Source of the DNA: JBDTZF01 sp040005265
GTDB lineage: Bacteria > Verrucomicrobiota > Verrucomicrobiia > Chthoniobacterales > UBA10450
Length of the DNA: 22,221 nucleotides
Reading direction: 5' to 3'
Assembly (NCBI GenBank): GCA_040005265.1
Contig: JBDTZF010000033.1
Location: 1 to 22,221, forward strand
Shown: one piece after another, positions 1-7,439 of the stretch
Numbering within the stretch: the first letter of the stretch is position 1
How the letters are laid out: every line of letters begins with the position of its first letter
The notes under the pieces: model-generated
Databases searched by the model: none
What the model saw: the letters and a program-made list of their open reading frames with translations, nothing else
Told to the model about the DNA's origin: nothing
Position numbers and translations under genes: made by a program

Positions 1-555
1 TTTGGCCTCGTGCTTGGACGAAGCGGCCAATTCGATGAGGCGGCTACGCACTTTGAGAAAGCGCTTCAGATAAGATCGGATTTCTATGATGCGTTGATAA
101 ACATGGGCATTACCCGTTCTCAGCAGCGTCGATTATCGGAAGCGATTCCGTACTTCCAACGAGCAGCCGGTGTTCAACCGGCTTCGCCCAAGCCACATTC
201 GGAGCTCGGTCTTGTCTACGCCAACCTGAACCAGGATCAGGCCGCGATGGAAGAATTGCTGCAGGCAGTCCGCATCGCACCACAGGATTCAGATGCGCGA
301 GCTAATCTTGGTCTGGTGCTATTACGGCTGCGAAAAGTGGCGGAAGCAATCGACCAGCTACAGAGAGCGCTGAGTCTTAATCCCGACAATGCCGAAGCCC
401 ACAATAATCTGGGCCTCGCGTTACTTGCCTCGAGCAAGGCTCAGGAAAGTATTCTGGAATTTGAGACAGCACTGCGGCTTAAGCCGGCGTTGCAAGTTGC
501 GCGGGACAACCTGCGCCGCGCCGAGGCGCAGTGGCGATCGGATCGCTCGCGCTAA
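1..555 (+). CDS. Tetratricopeptide repeat (TPR) protein, C-terminal part
   Basis: The gene enters from the left edge already in frame, so its start is missing and 184 residues are visible. They form about five consecutive 34-residue TPR units with the usual small/large pattern, such as GLVLGRSGQFDEAATHFEKA near the start and NPDNAEAHNNLGLALL near residues 122-137. TPR units form helix-turn-helix scaffolds that bind partner proteins, and no catalytic domain is visible here. The last repeat is followed by a short basic tail and a TAA stop. A GTG at base 10 could be read as a start, but the repeat register continues upstream of it, so I treat the gene as truncated by the window. The partner and process are unknown. 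It is separated by about 170 bp from the next start on the same strand. Confidence 0.85.
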   Translation, partial: FGLVLGRSGQFDEAATHFEKALQIRSDFYDALINMGITRSQQRRLSEAIPYFQRAAGVQPASPKPHSELGLVYANLNQDQAAMEELLQAVRIAPQDSDARANLGLVLLRLRKVAEAIDQLQRALSLNPDNAEAHNNLGLALLASSKAQESILEFETALRLKPALQVARDNLRRAEAQWRSDRSR

Positions 556-668
556 AACTTACAAGGCGGAACAGCTATTCCCGCGGGTGTGCAGGAAGCT
601 GAGGCGGTCCGCGATTTGAGAACGCCGCATTAGCGTAAAAACCAGACGGCCCGGGTCGTTCATGACTC

Positions 669-699
669 TGGCAGGGCAAGCGAAGGGCTTGCCCTGCCA
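669..699. repeat. REP-like perfect hairpin upstream of the M2 peptidase gene
   Basis: Bases 669-681 (TGGCAGGGCAAGC) pair perfectly with 687-699 around a 5-base loop, giving a 13-bp stem. A near copy of the right arm, GCTTACCCTGCC, follows at 710-721. No T-run follows, so it does not look like a normal terminator. It lies between the TPR gene and the peptidase start and would form a strong structure in a leader transcript. I group it with the other palindromic elements here by design, not by sequence. Confidence 0.7.
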
Positions 700-724
700 T
701 ATTTCTTTTGCTTACCCTGCCGGT

Positions 725-2509
725 ATGCATCGCATCACTTGTTCGCTGCTCGTTCTCCTGCTGTTTCCATTTATAACGAACGCCGCGCCGAAATCTGCTG
801 TTCAGGAGCGCGCGGACCATTTTCTGTCGCTGGCCAACGCCGGTTTCCAGGCGCTTTACCGGGTCAACAGCGAAGCGCAATGGGTTGCTGTTACCGATGT
901 ATCTCCCGCGCATGACGCCGCGGCGGAAGCCGCAGGAAAGGCTTACGCCGCTTTTAACGGTAACCCGGCGATCATTAATGAAACGCGTGACTTGTTAACG
1001 CATCAGAAAGAACTGAGCGAGCTGACGGTGCGCCAATTGAAACAGCTTCTCCAAAACGCCGCCGAAGGGCCGATGACCAATCCCGACCTCGTGGCCAAAC
1101 GTGTCGAAGCCGAAACGAAACAGGCATCGATCCTCAACAGCTTCGAATTCAAGCTCAACGGCCAGCCAATTACGGCGAACGATATTGATACGAAACTCGA
1201 GAAGAGCACCGATCTGGATGAGCGCAAAGCAGTCTGGGAAACGTCCAAGCAATCCGGGCCGGCCTTGAAACCGAATCTGATGATTCTGCGCGATCTCCGC
1301 AACGGCGTCGCGCAAGAGATTAAGTATCCCGACTACTTCGCTCTCCAGGTCGCCAATTACGGCATGACCACGGACGAAATGCTCAAGATGCTGGAGGGCT
1401 GGATGACCACGCTGCGTCCGCTTTATCTCCAATTGCATACCTGGACGAAGTACAAACTGGCCGAGAAATATCATCAGCCGGTGCCGAAAAAAATCCCCGC
1501 ACACTGGATTAACAATCGCTGGGCCCAGGAGTGGGAAGGGCTCGTGGACGCCGCGAACATCGACAAGTACTTCGAGGGACGTAAGCCGGAATGGATCATC
1601 AAAACGGCCGAGCAGTTTTATACCGGTCTCGGTTTTTCTCCGCTTCCCCAGAGTTTTTGGGAGAAATCGGATTTGTATCCGCTTCCCGCCGATTCGAAGC
1701 GAAAGAAAAACACGCACGCGTCGTGCTGGCACATCGATCTTGAGAACGACATCCGTTCGTTGCAAAGCATCGAGCCAAATTCGCGCTGGTTTTTCACAGC
1801 TCATCACGAACTCGGCCACGGATATTATTTTAAAGCTTATACGCGTCCGGAGGTCCCTTATTTATTGCGGACAGGCGCCGCGCCCGGGTTTCACGAAGGC
1901 GTGGGCGAGTTGATCGCGCTGGCCTCGAGTCAGGTCCCCTATCTGCAATCCCGAGAGATTCTGCCGGCGGATTTCAAGCCGGACACCACTGCGTTCTTGC
2001 TCGACGATGCGCTGGCTCGCGCCATTCCATTTATTTATTTTTCCTGTGGCACAATGCCGCATTGGGAGGCGGACGTTTACGCGAAAAATCTTCCCGGCGA
2101 TCAATGGAACGCGCGTTGGTGGAAATACGTTGCCGATTTTCAAGGCGTGGAGCCGCCGTCGGCCCGAAGCGAGGAGTTTTGCGACGCCGCCACCAAGACT
2201 CACATCAACGACAACCCGGCGTACTATTATAATTACGCATTCGCCACGGTATTTAAGTTCCAATTGCACGACTACATCGCGCGGAAGATCCTGCATCAAG
2301 ATCCGCGTTCCTGTAATTATGCCGACAACAAAGAAGTCGGCGCGTGGTTGGACAATATTTTGAAAAAAGGCGCTACTGAAGATTGGCGAAAGGTGCTGAA
2401 AGACGCGACCGGCGAAGACATTTCCACCCGCGCGATGATGGAATACTTCAAACCGCTGATGAGCTGGCTTGAGGAACAGAACAAGGGCCGCAAAATCGGC
2501 TGGGAATAG
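725..2509 (+). CDS. Secreted M2 family (ACE-like) peptidyl-dipeptidase
   Basis: M2 enzymes are zinc dipeptidyl carboxypeptidases that release dipeptides from peptide C-termini. From the ATG at 725 the protein is 594 residues, about one ACE catalytic domain. It begins with a signal peptide (MHRITCSLLVLLLFPFITNA, cleavage near residues 20-21), which suggests a periplasmic or secreted enzyme. The zinc motif HELGH is at residues 361-365, and the third ligand is probably Glu391 in FHEGVGE. The C-terminus (YFKPLMSWLEEQN...GWE) matches the usual end of ACE domains. An in-frame ATG at 662 would add 21 residues encoded partly by the hairpin at 669-699 and would bury the signal peptide, so I prefer 725. 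No Shine-Dalgarno is visible. The substrate is unknown; a peptide-scavenging role is inference. Confidence 0.93.
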   Translation: MHRITCSLLVLLLFPFITNAAPKSAVQERADHFLSLANAGFQALYRVNSEAQWVAVTDVSPAHDAAAEAAGKAYAAFNGNPAIINETRDLLTHQKELSELTVRQLKQLLQNAAEGPMTNPDLVAKRVEAETKQASILNSFEFKLNGQPITANDIDTKLEKSTDLDERKAVWETSKQSGPALKPNLMILRDLRNGVAQEIKYPDYFALQVANYGMTTDEMLKMLEGWMTTLRPLYLQLHTWTKYKLAEKYHQPVPKKIPAHWINNRWAQEWEGLVDAANIDKYFEGRKPEWIIKTAEQFYTGLGFSPLPQSFWEKSDLYPLPADSKRKKNTHASCWHIDLENDIRSLQSIEPNSRWFFTAHHELGHGYYFKAYTRPEVPYLLRTGAAPGFHEGVGELIALASSQVPYLQSREILPADFKPDTTAFLLDDALARAIPFIYFSCGTMPHWEADVYAKNLPGDQWNARWWKYVADFQGVEPPSARSEEFCDAATKTHINDNPAYYYNYAFATVFKFQLHDYIARKILHQDPRSCNYADNKEVGAWLDNILKKGATEDWRKVLKDATGEDISTRAMMEYFKPLMSWLEEQNKGRKIGWE

Positions 2510-2510
2510 G

Positions 2511-2582
2511 TGGGTGTAGAGGCGGCCGTGTCGGCCGCGGAAGCTAAAGGAATTGCGGGCGACACGCCCGCCTCTACACCCA
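2511..2582. repeat. REPIN-like inverted doublet between peptidase and sirtuin genes
   Basis: A perfect 15-bp terminal inverted repeat (TGGGTGTAGAGGCGG at 2511-2525, complement at 2568-2582) flanks two hairpins: GCGGCC-gtgtc-GGCCGC at 2522-2538 and GCGGGC-gacac-GCCCGC at 2555-2571. The two 28-nt halves differ at only two positions, and these are paired with each other in each stem, so pairing is kept in both halves. A 16-nt spacer (2539-2554) separates them. This is the layout of a REPIN, two REP units in inverted orientation. It starts 2 nt after the peptidase stop codon, and its last base is the A of the sirtuin ATG. Confidence 0.9.
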
Positions 2583-3337
2583 TGCGCGTTCTCATTCTTA
2601 CCGGCGCCGGCGTTTCGGCTGAGAGCGGAATCCCGACCTTTCGGGGCAAGGATGGTTACTGGCGGAATTTCGATCCGATGAAATTGGCAACGCCGGAAGC
2701 ATTTGCGCGCGATCCAAAATTAGTCTGGGAATGGTACCGCGAACGTCGGGAGAGCATTCGTAAAGCCAAACCGAACGCGGGGCATGAATCCATTGCGCGA
2801 TTGTCGCACCTTGCGGGCGAATTTCTGCTGGTGACGCAGAACGTGGACGATCTCCACGCGCGAGGGGGATTGTCGAAGGAAAAAATGGTGCAGATTCACG
2901 GGGATATTTTTGTTACGCGTTGTTCGCGATGTGATTGCGAGCATGAGGACGAGAAGATTCCGAAATGTCCTGATTGCGGGGCGCTGATGCGGCCGGGGGT
3001 GGTTTGGTTTGGCGAGCAATTGGATCCGCGCAAGATCGTCATCGTCGAAGATTTTATTGCGCACGGGCCTTGCGATTTTGTGATTGTCGCGGGAACAACT
3101 GCCACGTTTGGCTACATCGTTGATTGGGCATTGCGTGCGAAAGGCAAGAACGGTGGGCTAATCGAAGTGAATCCCGAGGAAACCTCGCTTTCGCAATTCG
3201 CCACGCGAGTAGTGCGTGAGCCAGCTGCGATCGCATTACCCCGAATCGTGCATGAGATCTCGCGGACCACAGGGAAGGCTAACAGCCTTTCCTGTCTTCA
3301 AGACAGATTCCGCGCGCAAGTCGCAGGCAATAAATAA
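2582..3337 (+). CDS. cobB: NAD-dependent protein deacylase, class III sirtuin (CobB/SIRT5 type)
   Basis: Sirtuins remove acyl groups from lysines using NAD+, producing nicotinamide and O-acyl-ADP-ribose. The 251-residue protein has the NAD motif GAGVSAESGIPTFRG (8-22), TQNVDDLH (85-92), catalytic His106 in IHGD, a Cys4 zinc site (C114, C117, C129, C132, with an extra C119) and RPGVVWFGE. Tyr52 and Arg55 in WYRERR match the YxxR pair that in SIRT5 and CobB binds succinyl or malonyl groups, so deacylation rather than only deacetylation is expected. The start is the ATG at 2582; the frame stays open upstream to 2510, but that part is only repeat sequence. There is no Shine-Dalgarno. The last 20 or so residues are encoded by another palindromic repeat (3271-3306) and overlap the convergent gene, so the native C-terminus was probably shorter. 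Confidence 0.92.
   Translation: MRVLILTGAGVSAESGIPTFRGKDGYWRNFDPMKLATPEAFARDPKLVWEWYRERRESIRKAKPNAGHESIARLSHLAGEFLLVTQNVDDLHARGGLSKEKMVQIHGDIFVTRCSRCDCEHEDEKIPKCPDCGALMRPGVVWFGEQLDPRKIVIVEDFIAHGPCDFVIVAGTTATFGYIVDWALRAKGKNGGLIEVNPEETSLSQFATRVVREPAAIALPRIVHEISRTTGKANSLSCLQDRFRAQVAGNK
3271..3306. repeat. REP-like double hairpin at the overlap of convergent genes
   Basis: Two adjacent hairpins are seen: AGGGAAGGCT (3271-3280) with AGCCTTTCCT (3284-3293), 10 bp with one G-T wobble, and CTGTCT (3292-3297) with AGACAG (3301-3306). They lie exactly where the sirtuin gene (+) and the membrane protein gene (-) meet. The element encodes the tail of the first and supplies the TAG stop of the second (3279-3281). 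A two-way transcription stop is possible, although no T-run is present. Confidence 0.6.
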
Positions 3338-3797
3338 GCGGGATCGCGCCGAGAATTCCGAAACTGCAATCAATAAGCGTCCAAAAGAATGGAATCCCGC
3401 GGATCGGGCCTGCAGTCAGCGCTACGACGACTACTCCGGCGCATGCAAGCAATCCGATGTGCAGAATTGAGCGATACCGAATCGGATCGAGGAACGGCAG
3501 AATAAAAAATGCAGCGATTACCAGGTGGCCGAAACCAAGCCAGTCAGTTCCGTAGCCAAAGAACGGAAACCGTTGGTAGGTGTCATGCAATGCGTAATGG
3601 ACGGTGTAGATGAACGCTCGAAGCGGAAACAGATTCGATGTCGGATCAACAGGTCCGTTGATCTCAAACCAACGGTTCAGCAAAGCCGTTTCCATCTGGA
3701 GTGGGAAAGCGGTGAGGCCGCTGGCGATGAGGCCGCCGATAAAAACACCGAGACTCAAACGATAGCGGAACAGGGACCCGTTTCGCTCGAAGTTCAT
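3279..3797 (-). CDS. Hypothetical four-helix inner membrane protein
   Basis: I do not recognise the family. The 172-residue product (from the ATG at 3797) has four hydrophobic segments near residues 13-33, 86-103, 108-127 and 132-157. Between the first and second is a hydrophilic, aromatic-rich stretch with His and Tyr (TVHYALHDTYQRFPFFGYGTD) that probably faces one side of the membrane. The frame is open further up to 3845, but a good promoter lies just upstream of 3797, which favours that start. The tail after the last helix (about 14 residues, ending DRKGC) is read from the palindromic repeat at 3271-3306, and the gene overlaps the sirtuin gene tail to tail by 59 bp. No neighbour gives a clear functional clue. 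Confidence 0.72.
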   Translation of the reverse strand: MNFERNGSLFRYRLSLGVFIGGLIASGLTAFPLQMETALLNRWFEINGPVDPTSNLFPLRAFIYTVHYALHDTYQRFPFFGYGTDWLGFGHLVIAAFFILPFLDPIRYRSILHIGLLACAGVVVVALTAGPIRGIPFFWTLIDCSFGILGAIPLIYCLRLARGICLEDRKGC

Positions 3798-3830
3798 TCT
3801 CGATTGTAGGACAACGGCGCAGGTTGCCAA
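3798..3830 (-). promoter_or_regulatory. Candidate sigma70-type promoter, possibly leaderless
   Basis: Read on the - strand, TTGGCA (3830-3825), a 16-nt spacer and TACAAT (3808-3803) give close matches to the -35 and -10 boxes. Only five bases separate the -10 box from the ATG at 3797, so transcription would begin at or next to the start codon. That would make a leaderless mRNA, consistent with the absence of a Shine-Dalgarno. It rests on pattern match alone. Confidence 0.45.
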
Positions 3831-3841
3831 ATCAAGTCGAG

Positions 3842-3853
3842 GCAAGCGCTTGC
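3842..3853. promoter_or_regulatory. 12-bp perfect palindrome, possible operator
   Basis: GCAAGCGCTTGC is perfectly self-complementary with no loop. It lies 11 bp upstream of the candidate -35 box of the membrane protein gene and 32 bp downstream of the lipoprotein gene end. A perfect dyad there could bind a dimeric regulator, but a chance 12-bp palindrome is possible. Confidence 0.25.
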
Positions 3854-3885
3854 TCTATATTCTAGCCCGTCGCGATTGGATCTGG

Positions 3886-4536
3886 TCAGTCCTTGTGCCG
3901 AATTGAGCCCGCGCCGGTCACGTGTTTCTCGATGGTTGGCGGGTTGCCGTGATAGTTAACCGTTCCCGCGCCGGTGATCGAGACTCTCAGGGTCTCGCTG
4001 ACGCTGATGTCGGCGTCGGCGGCGCCGGTCGTAGAAATCTCGGCAATCTTCGTGTGTAGATTCTTTGCGTTGAGATCGCTTGCGCCGGTCATGTCCGCCA
4101 GGAGTTCGTCGATATTTCCGTCCAGCTTCACATCCGAGGCGCCGGTAGACTGGAAATAAAATTTCGGCCCGGCGAGTTCTGGCACAGTCAGGTCGACCGC
4201 CCCCGAGATTTTTGCGCCGTTTCGGGAGGGGCTCATCACGACGACTTTAATCCCGTGCGAGGGGGAGAGGCGTTCGCGAGTCCGCAGTCTGAGCCGGTTA
4301 TCGGTGATCTCTCCGCTAATGTACTGAAGAAGGTTACGATCCGTGGTGATGCTGAGCGACGGTGGGCCGTTGCGCCATTGGATGTCGAATGAGCCGCTGG
4401 CTTGTAGTTCGTCGAATGCCCCTATCGACCTTTGGTCTGTTGTGATCTGGCCATCACCGCGGATTCCAAATGGCCATGTGCAGCCAGTGACCAGAACGAG
4501 GAGCACGCCGAGAGCTAGGATGGTTGGTTTCTTCAT
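3886..4536 (-). CDS. DUF2807 (GIN domain) putative adhesin-head lipoprotein
   Basis: The 216-residue protein starts with a lipoprotein signal, MKKPTILALGVLLVLVTGC, whose lipobox LVTGC puts the lipidated Cys at residue 19. The rest is a repetitive beta-rich GIN/DUF2807 domain: RSIGAFDELQASGSFDIQW, then recurring 'SGA/TGA' turns (ISGAVDL, STGASDVKL, MTGASDLNA, TTGAADADI, ITGAGTV, VTGAGSI) spaced about 20 residues apart, as in a beta-helix. Such proteins are anchored in the outer membrane or periplasm and are often named putative auto-transporter adhesins. No ligand is established, and adhesion is not shown by the sequence. It lies 102 bp downstream of another exported protein on the same strand, so co-transcription is possible. 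No Shine-Dalgarno is seen. Confidence 0.85.
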   Translation of the reverse strand: MKKPTILALGVLLVLVTGCTWPFGIRGDGQITTDQRSIGAFDELQASGSFDIQWRNGPPSLSITTDRNLLQYISGEITDNRLRLRTRERLSPSHGIKVVVMSPSRNGAKISGAVDLTVPELAGPKFYFQSTGASDVKLDGNIDELLADMTGASDLNAKNLHTKIAEISTTGAADADISVSETLRVSITGAGTVNYHGNPPTIEKHVTGAGSIRHKD

Positions 4537-4638
4537 GGGAAATATGCGCTTGTGTCTAGTGAGATGCGCCTGCCGGGGCGTTTGGATTCAAAATTTTCCA
4601 CGCCTCGCGCTTCGCAGTCGCCCAGCAAGGCCCATCAG

Positions 4639-5796
4639 TCATTTTGTAATCGTCATCTTAACCGTGTCTTGCAACACATCATCGACGTAAAAGTCCGCTC
4701 GATAGTTGCCTGGTTCGAAACCATCCTCAGGACGCGAGAGAATGAAGTGGCCGTGCGAATTCCGCCCGTCGGCGAAGACGGACGCTTCGTCCACCTTGTA
4801 GTTGTCGGGAACATCCTCCACTTTCTCCGCAATCCAGACCACTCGCACCTTGGCGTGCTCACGAAGATGCCGGCCTTCCCACCGGGCATAAATCTTTTCC
4901 GTATCGGATGAAAACGACGCGTCGGGTTCGCCATCGGGAGCGCTCGCCAGCGAAGCAGAAAGCTTCTTCGGCGGCTCGACCGGCTTAACCGCCGGTCGTT
5001 TGCCGATCCCAGGCGGCTCTCGTAAAACCAGCGTGATGCGCTGAAGAATGTCGCCCTCTTTCGCCCGCATTGTGGTCACGTCCTTAACGATTCCCACTCC
5101 GGGAACAAACCAGCGATCGATGGTCGTCGAGCTGGGCGATGTCTGGACTCCGTGAATATGAAAGGCGCGAAATTTTCCTGCCGGCACATCGACATCCTCT
5201 TGGCCGGTCACTTCATAGTGTTGTTGCACTTTCAGGTTGGAGATCTCGCTTTCGAAATTCCAGCTAAGACCGGTCTTGAGCGGAGCGCCGATCATCGTCT
5301 GCGGCGGATCGAGTTCGATCAGCTCGCCTTCCAGATTGATTTTCCCCCAGCAAAGAATTCCGTGGTCGTCCACGGTTACGAGATCGGTGTTGGTGACCAC
5401 GCCGTCGCGATGCATCTCGAACTCGACCAGTTTTCTATCGTCGACACTTTGGACGCCCGCGACGTAATAGACCACCGGAAGACGAATTTTGCCGTCCGGA
5501 TCGGCCTTTGCATTGGAGAGGCTTACCCCTTCGCCGATTTCCTGTGTCATGTTGTATTGCCAGCTTGTTCCTTCGGTCGTGGGAATGAGCGGAACGGCCA
5601 GGGCGGATTGTGTCGCCAACAAGAAGAGGAGGGGAACGACCCCCCGAAAGCAGCCTGCGGTGGCTGGAGGGACGGGCTCTGTCCCGTCCAAAGCAATCGT
5701 GGGACGACACCCGCCCCGGCCGGCAAGGTTCGGTCGTCCCTCCAGCGTGACTGCACTATCAATCCGCGAAATTCTTGGTAGTCTCCGAGCCATCAT
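4639..5796 (-). CDS. Exported hypothetical protein with repeat-disrupted N-terminus
   Basis: I cannot name a family with confidence. The secretion signal core is GVVPLLFLLATQSALA, followed by PLIPTTEGTSWQYNM, which resembles the opening of periplasmic DUF3108/TapB-like beta proteins; its first half ends near GIVKDVTTMRAKEGDILQRI. A Pro/Lys-rich linker (KRPAVKPVEPPKK) leads to a second domain (about the last 115 residues) ending in NYRADFYVDDVLQDTVKMTI, probably another beta-sandwich. The start is uncertain. Between the signal core and the palindromic repeat at 5663-5746 no ATG or GTG occurs; upstream ATGs (5796, 5793, 5820) would translate the whole repeat, and 5796 lies only 5 bp from the divergent start at 5801. 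A TTG at 5691, inside the repeat, is another option. The repeat may have displaced the original start. Confidence 0.65.
   Translation of the reverse strand: MMARRLPRISRIDSAVTLEGRPNLAGRGGCRPTIALDGTEPVPPATAGCFRGVVPLLFLLATQSALAVPLIPTTEGTSWQYNMTQEIGEGVSLSNAKADPDGKIRLPVVYYVAGVQSVDDRKLVEFEMHRDGVVTNTDLVTVDDHGILCWGKINLEGELIELDPPQTMIGAPLKTGLSWNFESEISNLKVQQHYEVTGQEDVDVPAGKFRAFHIHGVQTSPSSTTIDRWFVPGVGIVKDVTTMRAKEGDILQRITLVLREPPGIGKRPAVKPVEPPKKLSASLASAPDGEPDASFSSDTEKIYARWEGRHLREHAKVRVVWIAEKVEDVPDNYKVDEASVFADGRNSHGHFILSRPEDGFEPGNYRADFYVDDVLQDTVKMTITK
5663..5746. repeat. REPIN-like composite palindrome at a divergent gene pair
   Basis: A perfect 12-bp terminal inverted repeat (GCTGGAGGGACG at 5663-5674, complement at 5735-5746) encloses two hairpins: GGACGGG-ctctgt-CCCGTCC at 5670-5689, and GGGACGAC (5701-5708) with GTCGTCCC (5733-5740) around a GC-rich 24-base loop. 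The overall plan matches the elements at 2511 and 19937, but the sequence is different. It lies where the N-terminus and promoter of the - strand exported protein should be, and 54 bp upstream of the phosphodiesterase start. Confidence 0.85.
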
Positions 5797-5800
5797 CAAT

Positions 5801-7366
5801 ATGCATCGCGAATATCGCACATTCGCCTTAATCCTGATGCTGCTTTTTTCCGTTCGGGCGCTAAGCCTCGCGGAACAGCCCGCGTCCGGACGTCACGTGG
5901 TAGTGATCGTTTGGGACGGCATGCGTCCGGACTTTGTCAGCGAAGAAAATACGCCGGTGCTCCGAAGAATTGCCAAAGAGGGCGTAGTTTTTCGCAACCA
6001 TCACCCGGTTTATCCCTCTTCGACTGAAGTCAATGGCGTTGCCCTCGCCACCGGGGTTTATCCGGCACGCAGCGGAGTCTTGGCGAATCATGAATACCGT
6101 TCCGAAATCAACGACCGAAAGTCGATCGACACTGAAAACCTGCGCACGGTCCGGAAAAGCGATGAGCTTTCGGGTGGCAAATATATTGGGTTTCCAACCA
6201 TCGCGGAACTCGTGCGAAAGGCCGGCCATCGTACCATAATTGCTTCCGCCAAGGGAGTCGGGCTGCTGCAGGATCGAGACATTAGCCATTCTGGCGAGAC
6301 CAACCATGTCACCCTTTTCGCGGGGAATTTGATTCCGCAAAGCGCTCTCGCGCCGATCGTGACCCGTCTCGGCCCGTTTCCGAGTCCTGAAAAAACCCAT
6401 GCACTTCACGACAATTGGACAACGAGTGCGCTGGCAGAGTTTCTGTGGAAGGACGGCGTCCCGGATTTTTCTTTGGTTTGGCTGAGCGAACCGGATGACA
6501 GCGAACATCATTTCGCTCCGGGCTCGAAAGAGGCGATCGCAGCGATAAAAGCGAGCGATGCAAATCTTGGGCGCATCGTTGCTGCGTTGGATCGACATCG
6601 TGTGCGCGAGAGCACGGACATCTTCGTCGTGTCCGATCACGGTTTTTCCACGATAGAACGTTCCGTCGATCTGCCTAACATTTTGAAACAAGCCGGGTTC
6701 GATGCCGTTACCGAATTCGAAAACGAGCCCAAACCGGGCCAGATCATGCTCGCCGGTAACGGCGGCACCGTTTTGTTTTACGTTGTCCAACACGACGCGG
6801 CCGTGATCCGTCGTCTGGTTGAATTCTTGCAACAATCGGATTTTGCCGGCGTGATCTTCACCAAGTCGCCGATGGAAGGCACATTCGGTCTGGCAGCGGC
6901 GGAGATCGACAACGATCACGCGCCGGATTTTGAGATGTCTTTCCGCTGGAAAGATTCGAAGAACCAGTTTGGGGTGTCCGGAATGATCGACGCCGACTGG
7001 CAGCGTCGGGCGGGGAAGGGGACGCACGCCACACTTGGCCGGTTCGACATGCACAACACGCTCATCGTTGCCGGCCCGGATTTTCAACAAGGCCAGTCCG
7101 ATAATCTGCCGAGCGGAAACGTCGATCTCGCGCCGACAATCCTGCGAATTTTAGAAATCGACTCGCCATCGGGACTCGATGGTCGAATTTTGTCCGAAGC
7201 AATGGTCAAGGGCGATCCTCAATCGCTATCCGCGAAGACCAGCACCGTTGAGGCAAAGCGCGACTTTCCCTCGGGAACCTGGAGGCAAACGCTTCAAATC
7301 TCCCGAGTTGGATCGACAAGTTATCTGGACGAAGGCAACGGGGCTTTTGTTCCGAAGAGACCGTGA
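5801..7366 (+). CDS. Alkaline phosphatase superfamily nucleotide pyrophosphatase/phosphodiesterase
   Basis: This 521-residue protein belongs to the type I phosphodiesterase/nucleotide pyrophosphatase (NPP) branch, whose members use two metals and a Thr nucleophile to cleave phosphodiester or pyrophosphate bonds. It has a signal peptide (about 1-24) followed by VVVIVWDGMRPDF with metal ligand Asp39, then the nucleophile Thr75 in YPSSTEVNG. EPDDSEHH holds Asp232 and His236, VSDHG holds Asp279 and His280, and KGTHATLG holds His409; together these fill the expected metal sites. NPPs usually read TFPNH at the nucleophile; here it is TEVNG, so substrate preference may differ. An open frame extends upstream to 5489, but it runs through the palindromic repeat and lacks a signal peptide, so I chose the ATG at 5801. 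A periplasmic location and phosphate scavenging are inferred. Confidence 0.9.
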   Translation: MHREYRTFALILMLLFSVRALSLAEQPASGRHVVVIVWDGMRPDFVSEENTPVLRRIAKEGVVFRNHHPVYPSSTEVNGVALATGVYPARSGVLANHEYRSEINDRKSIDTENLRTVRKSDELSGGKYIGFPTIAELVRKAGHRTIIASAKGVGLLQDRDISHSGETNHVTLFAGNLIPQSALAPIVTRLGPFPSPEKTHALHDNWTTSALAEFLWKDGVPDFSLVWLSEPDDSEHHFAPGSKEAIAAIKASDANLGRIVAALDRHRVRESTDIFVVSDHGFSTIERSVDLPNILKQAGFDAVTEFENEPKPGQIMLAGNGGTVLFYVVQHDAAVIRRLVEFLQQSDFAGVIFTKSPMEGTFGLAAAEIDNDHAPDFEMSFRWKDSKNQFGVSGMIDADWQRRAGKGTHATLGRFDMHNTLIVAGPDFQQGQSDNLPSGNVDLAPTILRILEIDSPSGLDGRILSEAMVKGDPQSLSAKTSTVEAKRDFPSGTWRQTLQISRVGSTSYLDEGNGAFVPKRP

Positions 7367-7439
7367 AGCCCAGGCTGCCGCGCGTGACAGGCTGAAATGG
7401 ACGCTTGACGCCCTTCCGTCCTTTGCGAAAGATCACCGC

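Noticed and set aside
995..1819. 274-codon - strand frame opposite the M2 peptidase
   Set aside because: It is a shadow of a gene with a full zinc motif and family C-terminus.
2510..2581. N-terminal extension of the sirtuin from a GTG
   Set aside because: It is entirely repeat sequence, and the sirtuin NAD-binding motif begins normally after the ATG at 2582.
5861..7090. Long - strand open frame (409 codons) opposite the phosphodiesterase gene
   Set aside because: It is antisense to a gene with complete catalytic motifs; the translation has no recognisable domain, and long antisense frames are common in GC-rich coding DNA.
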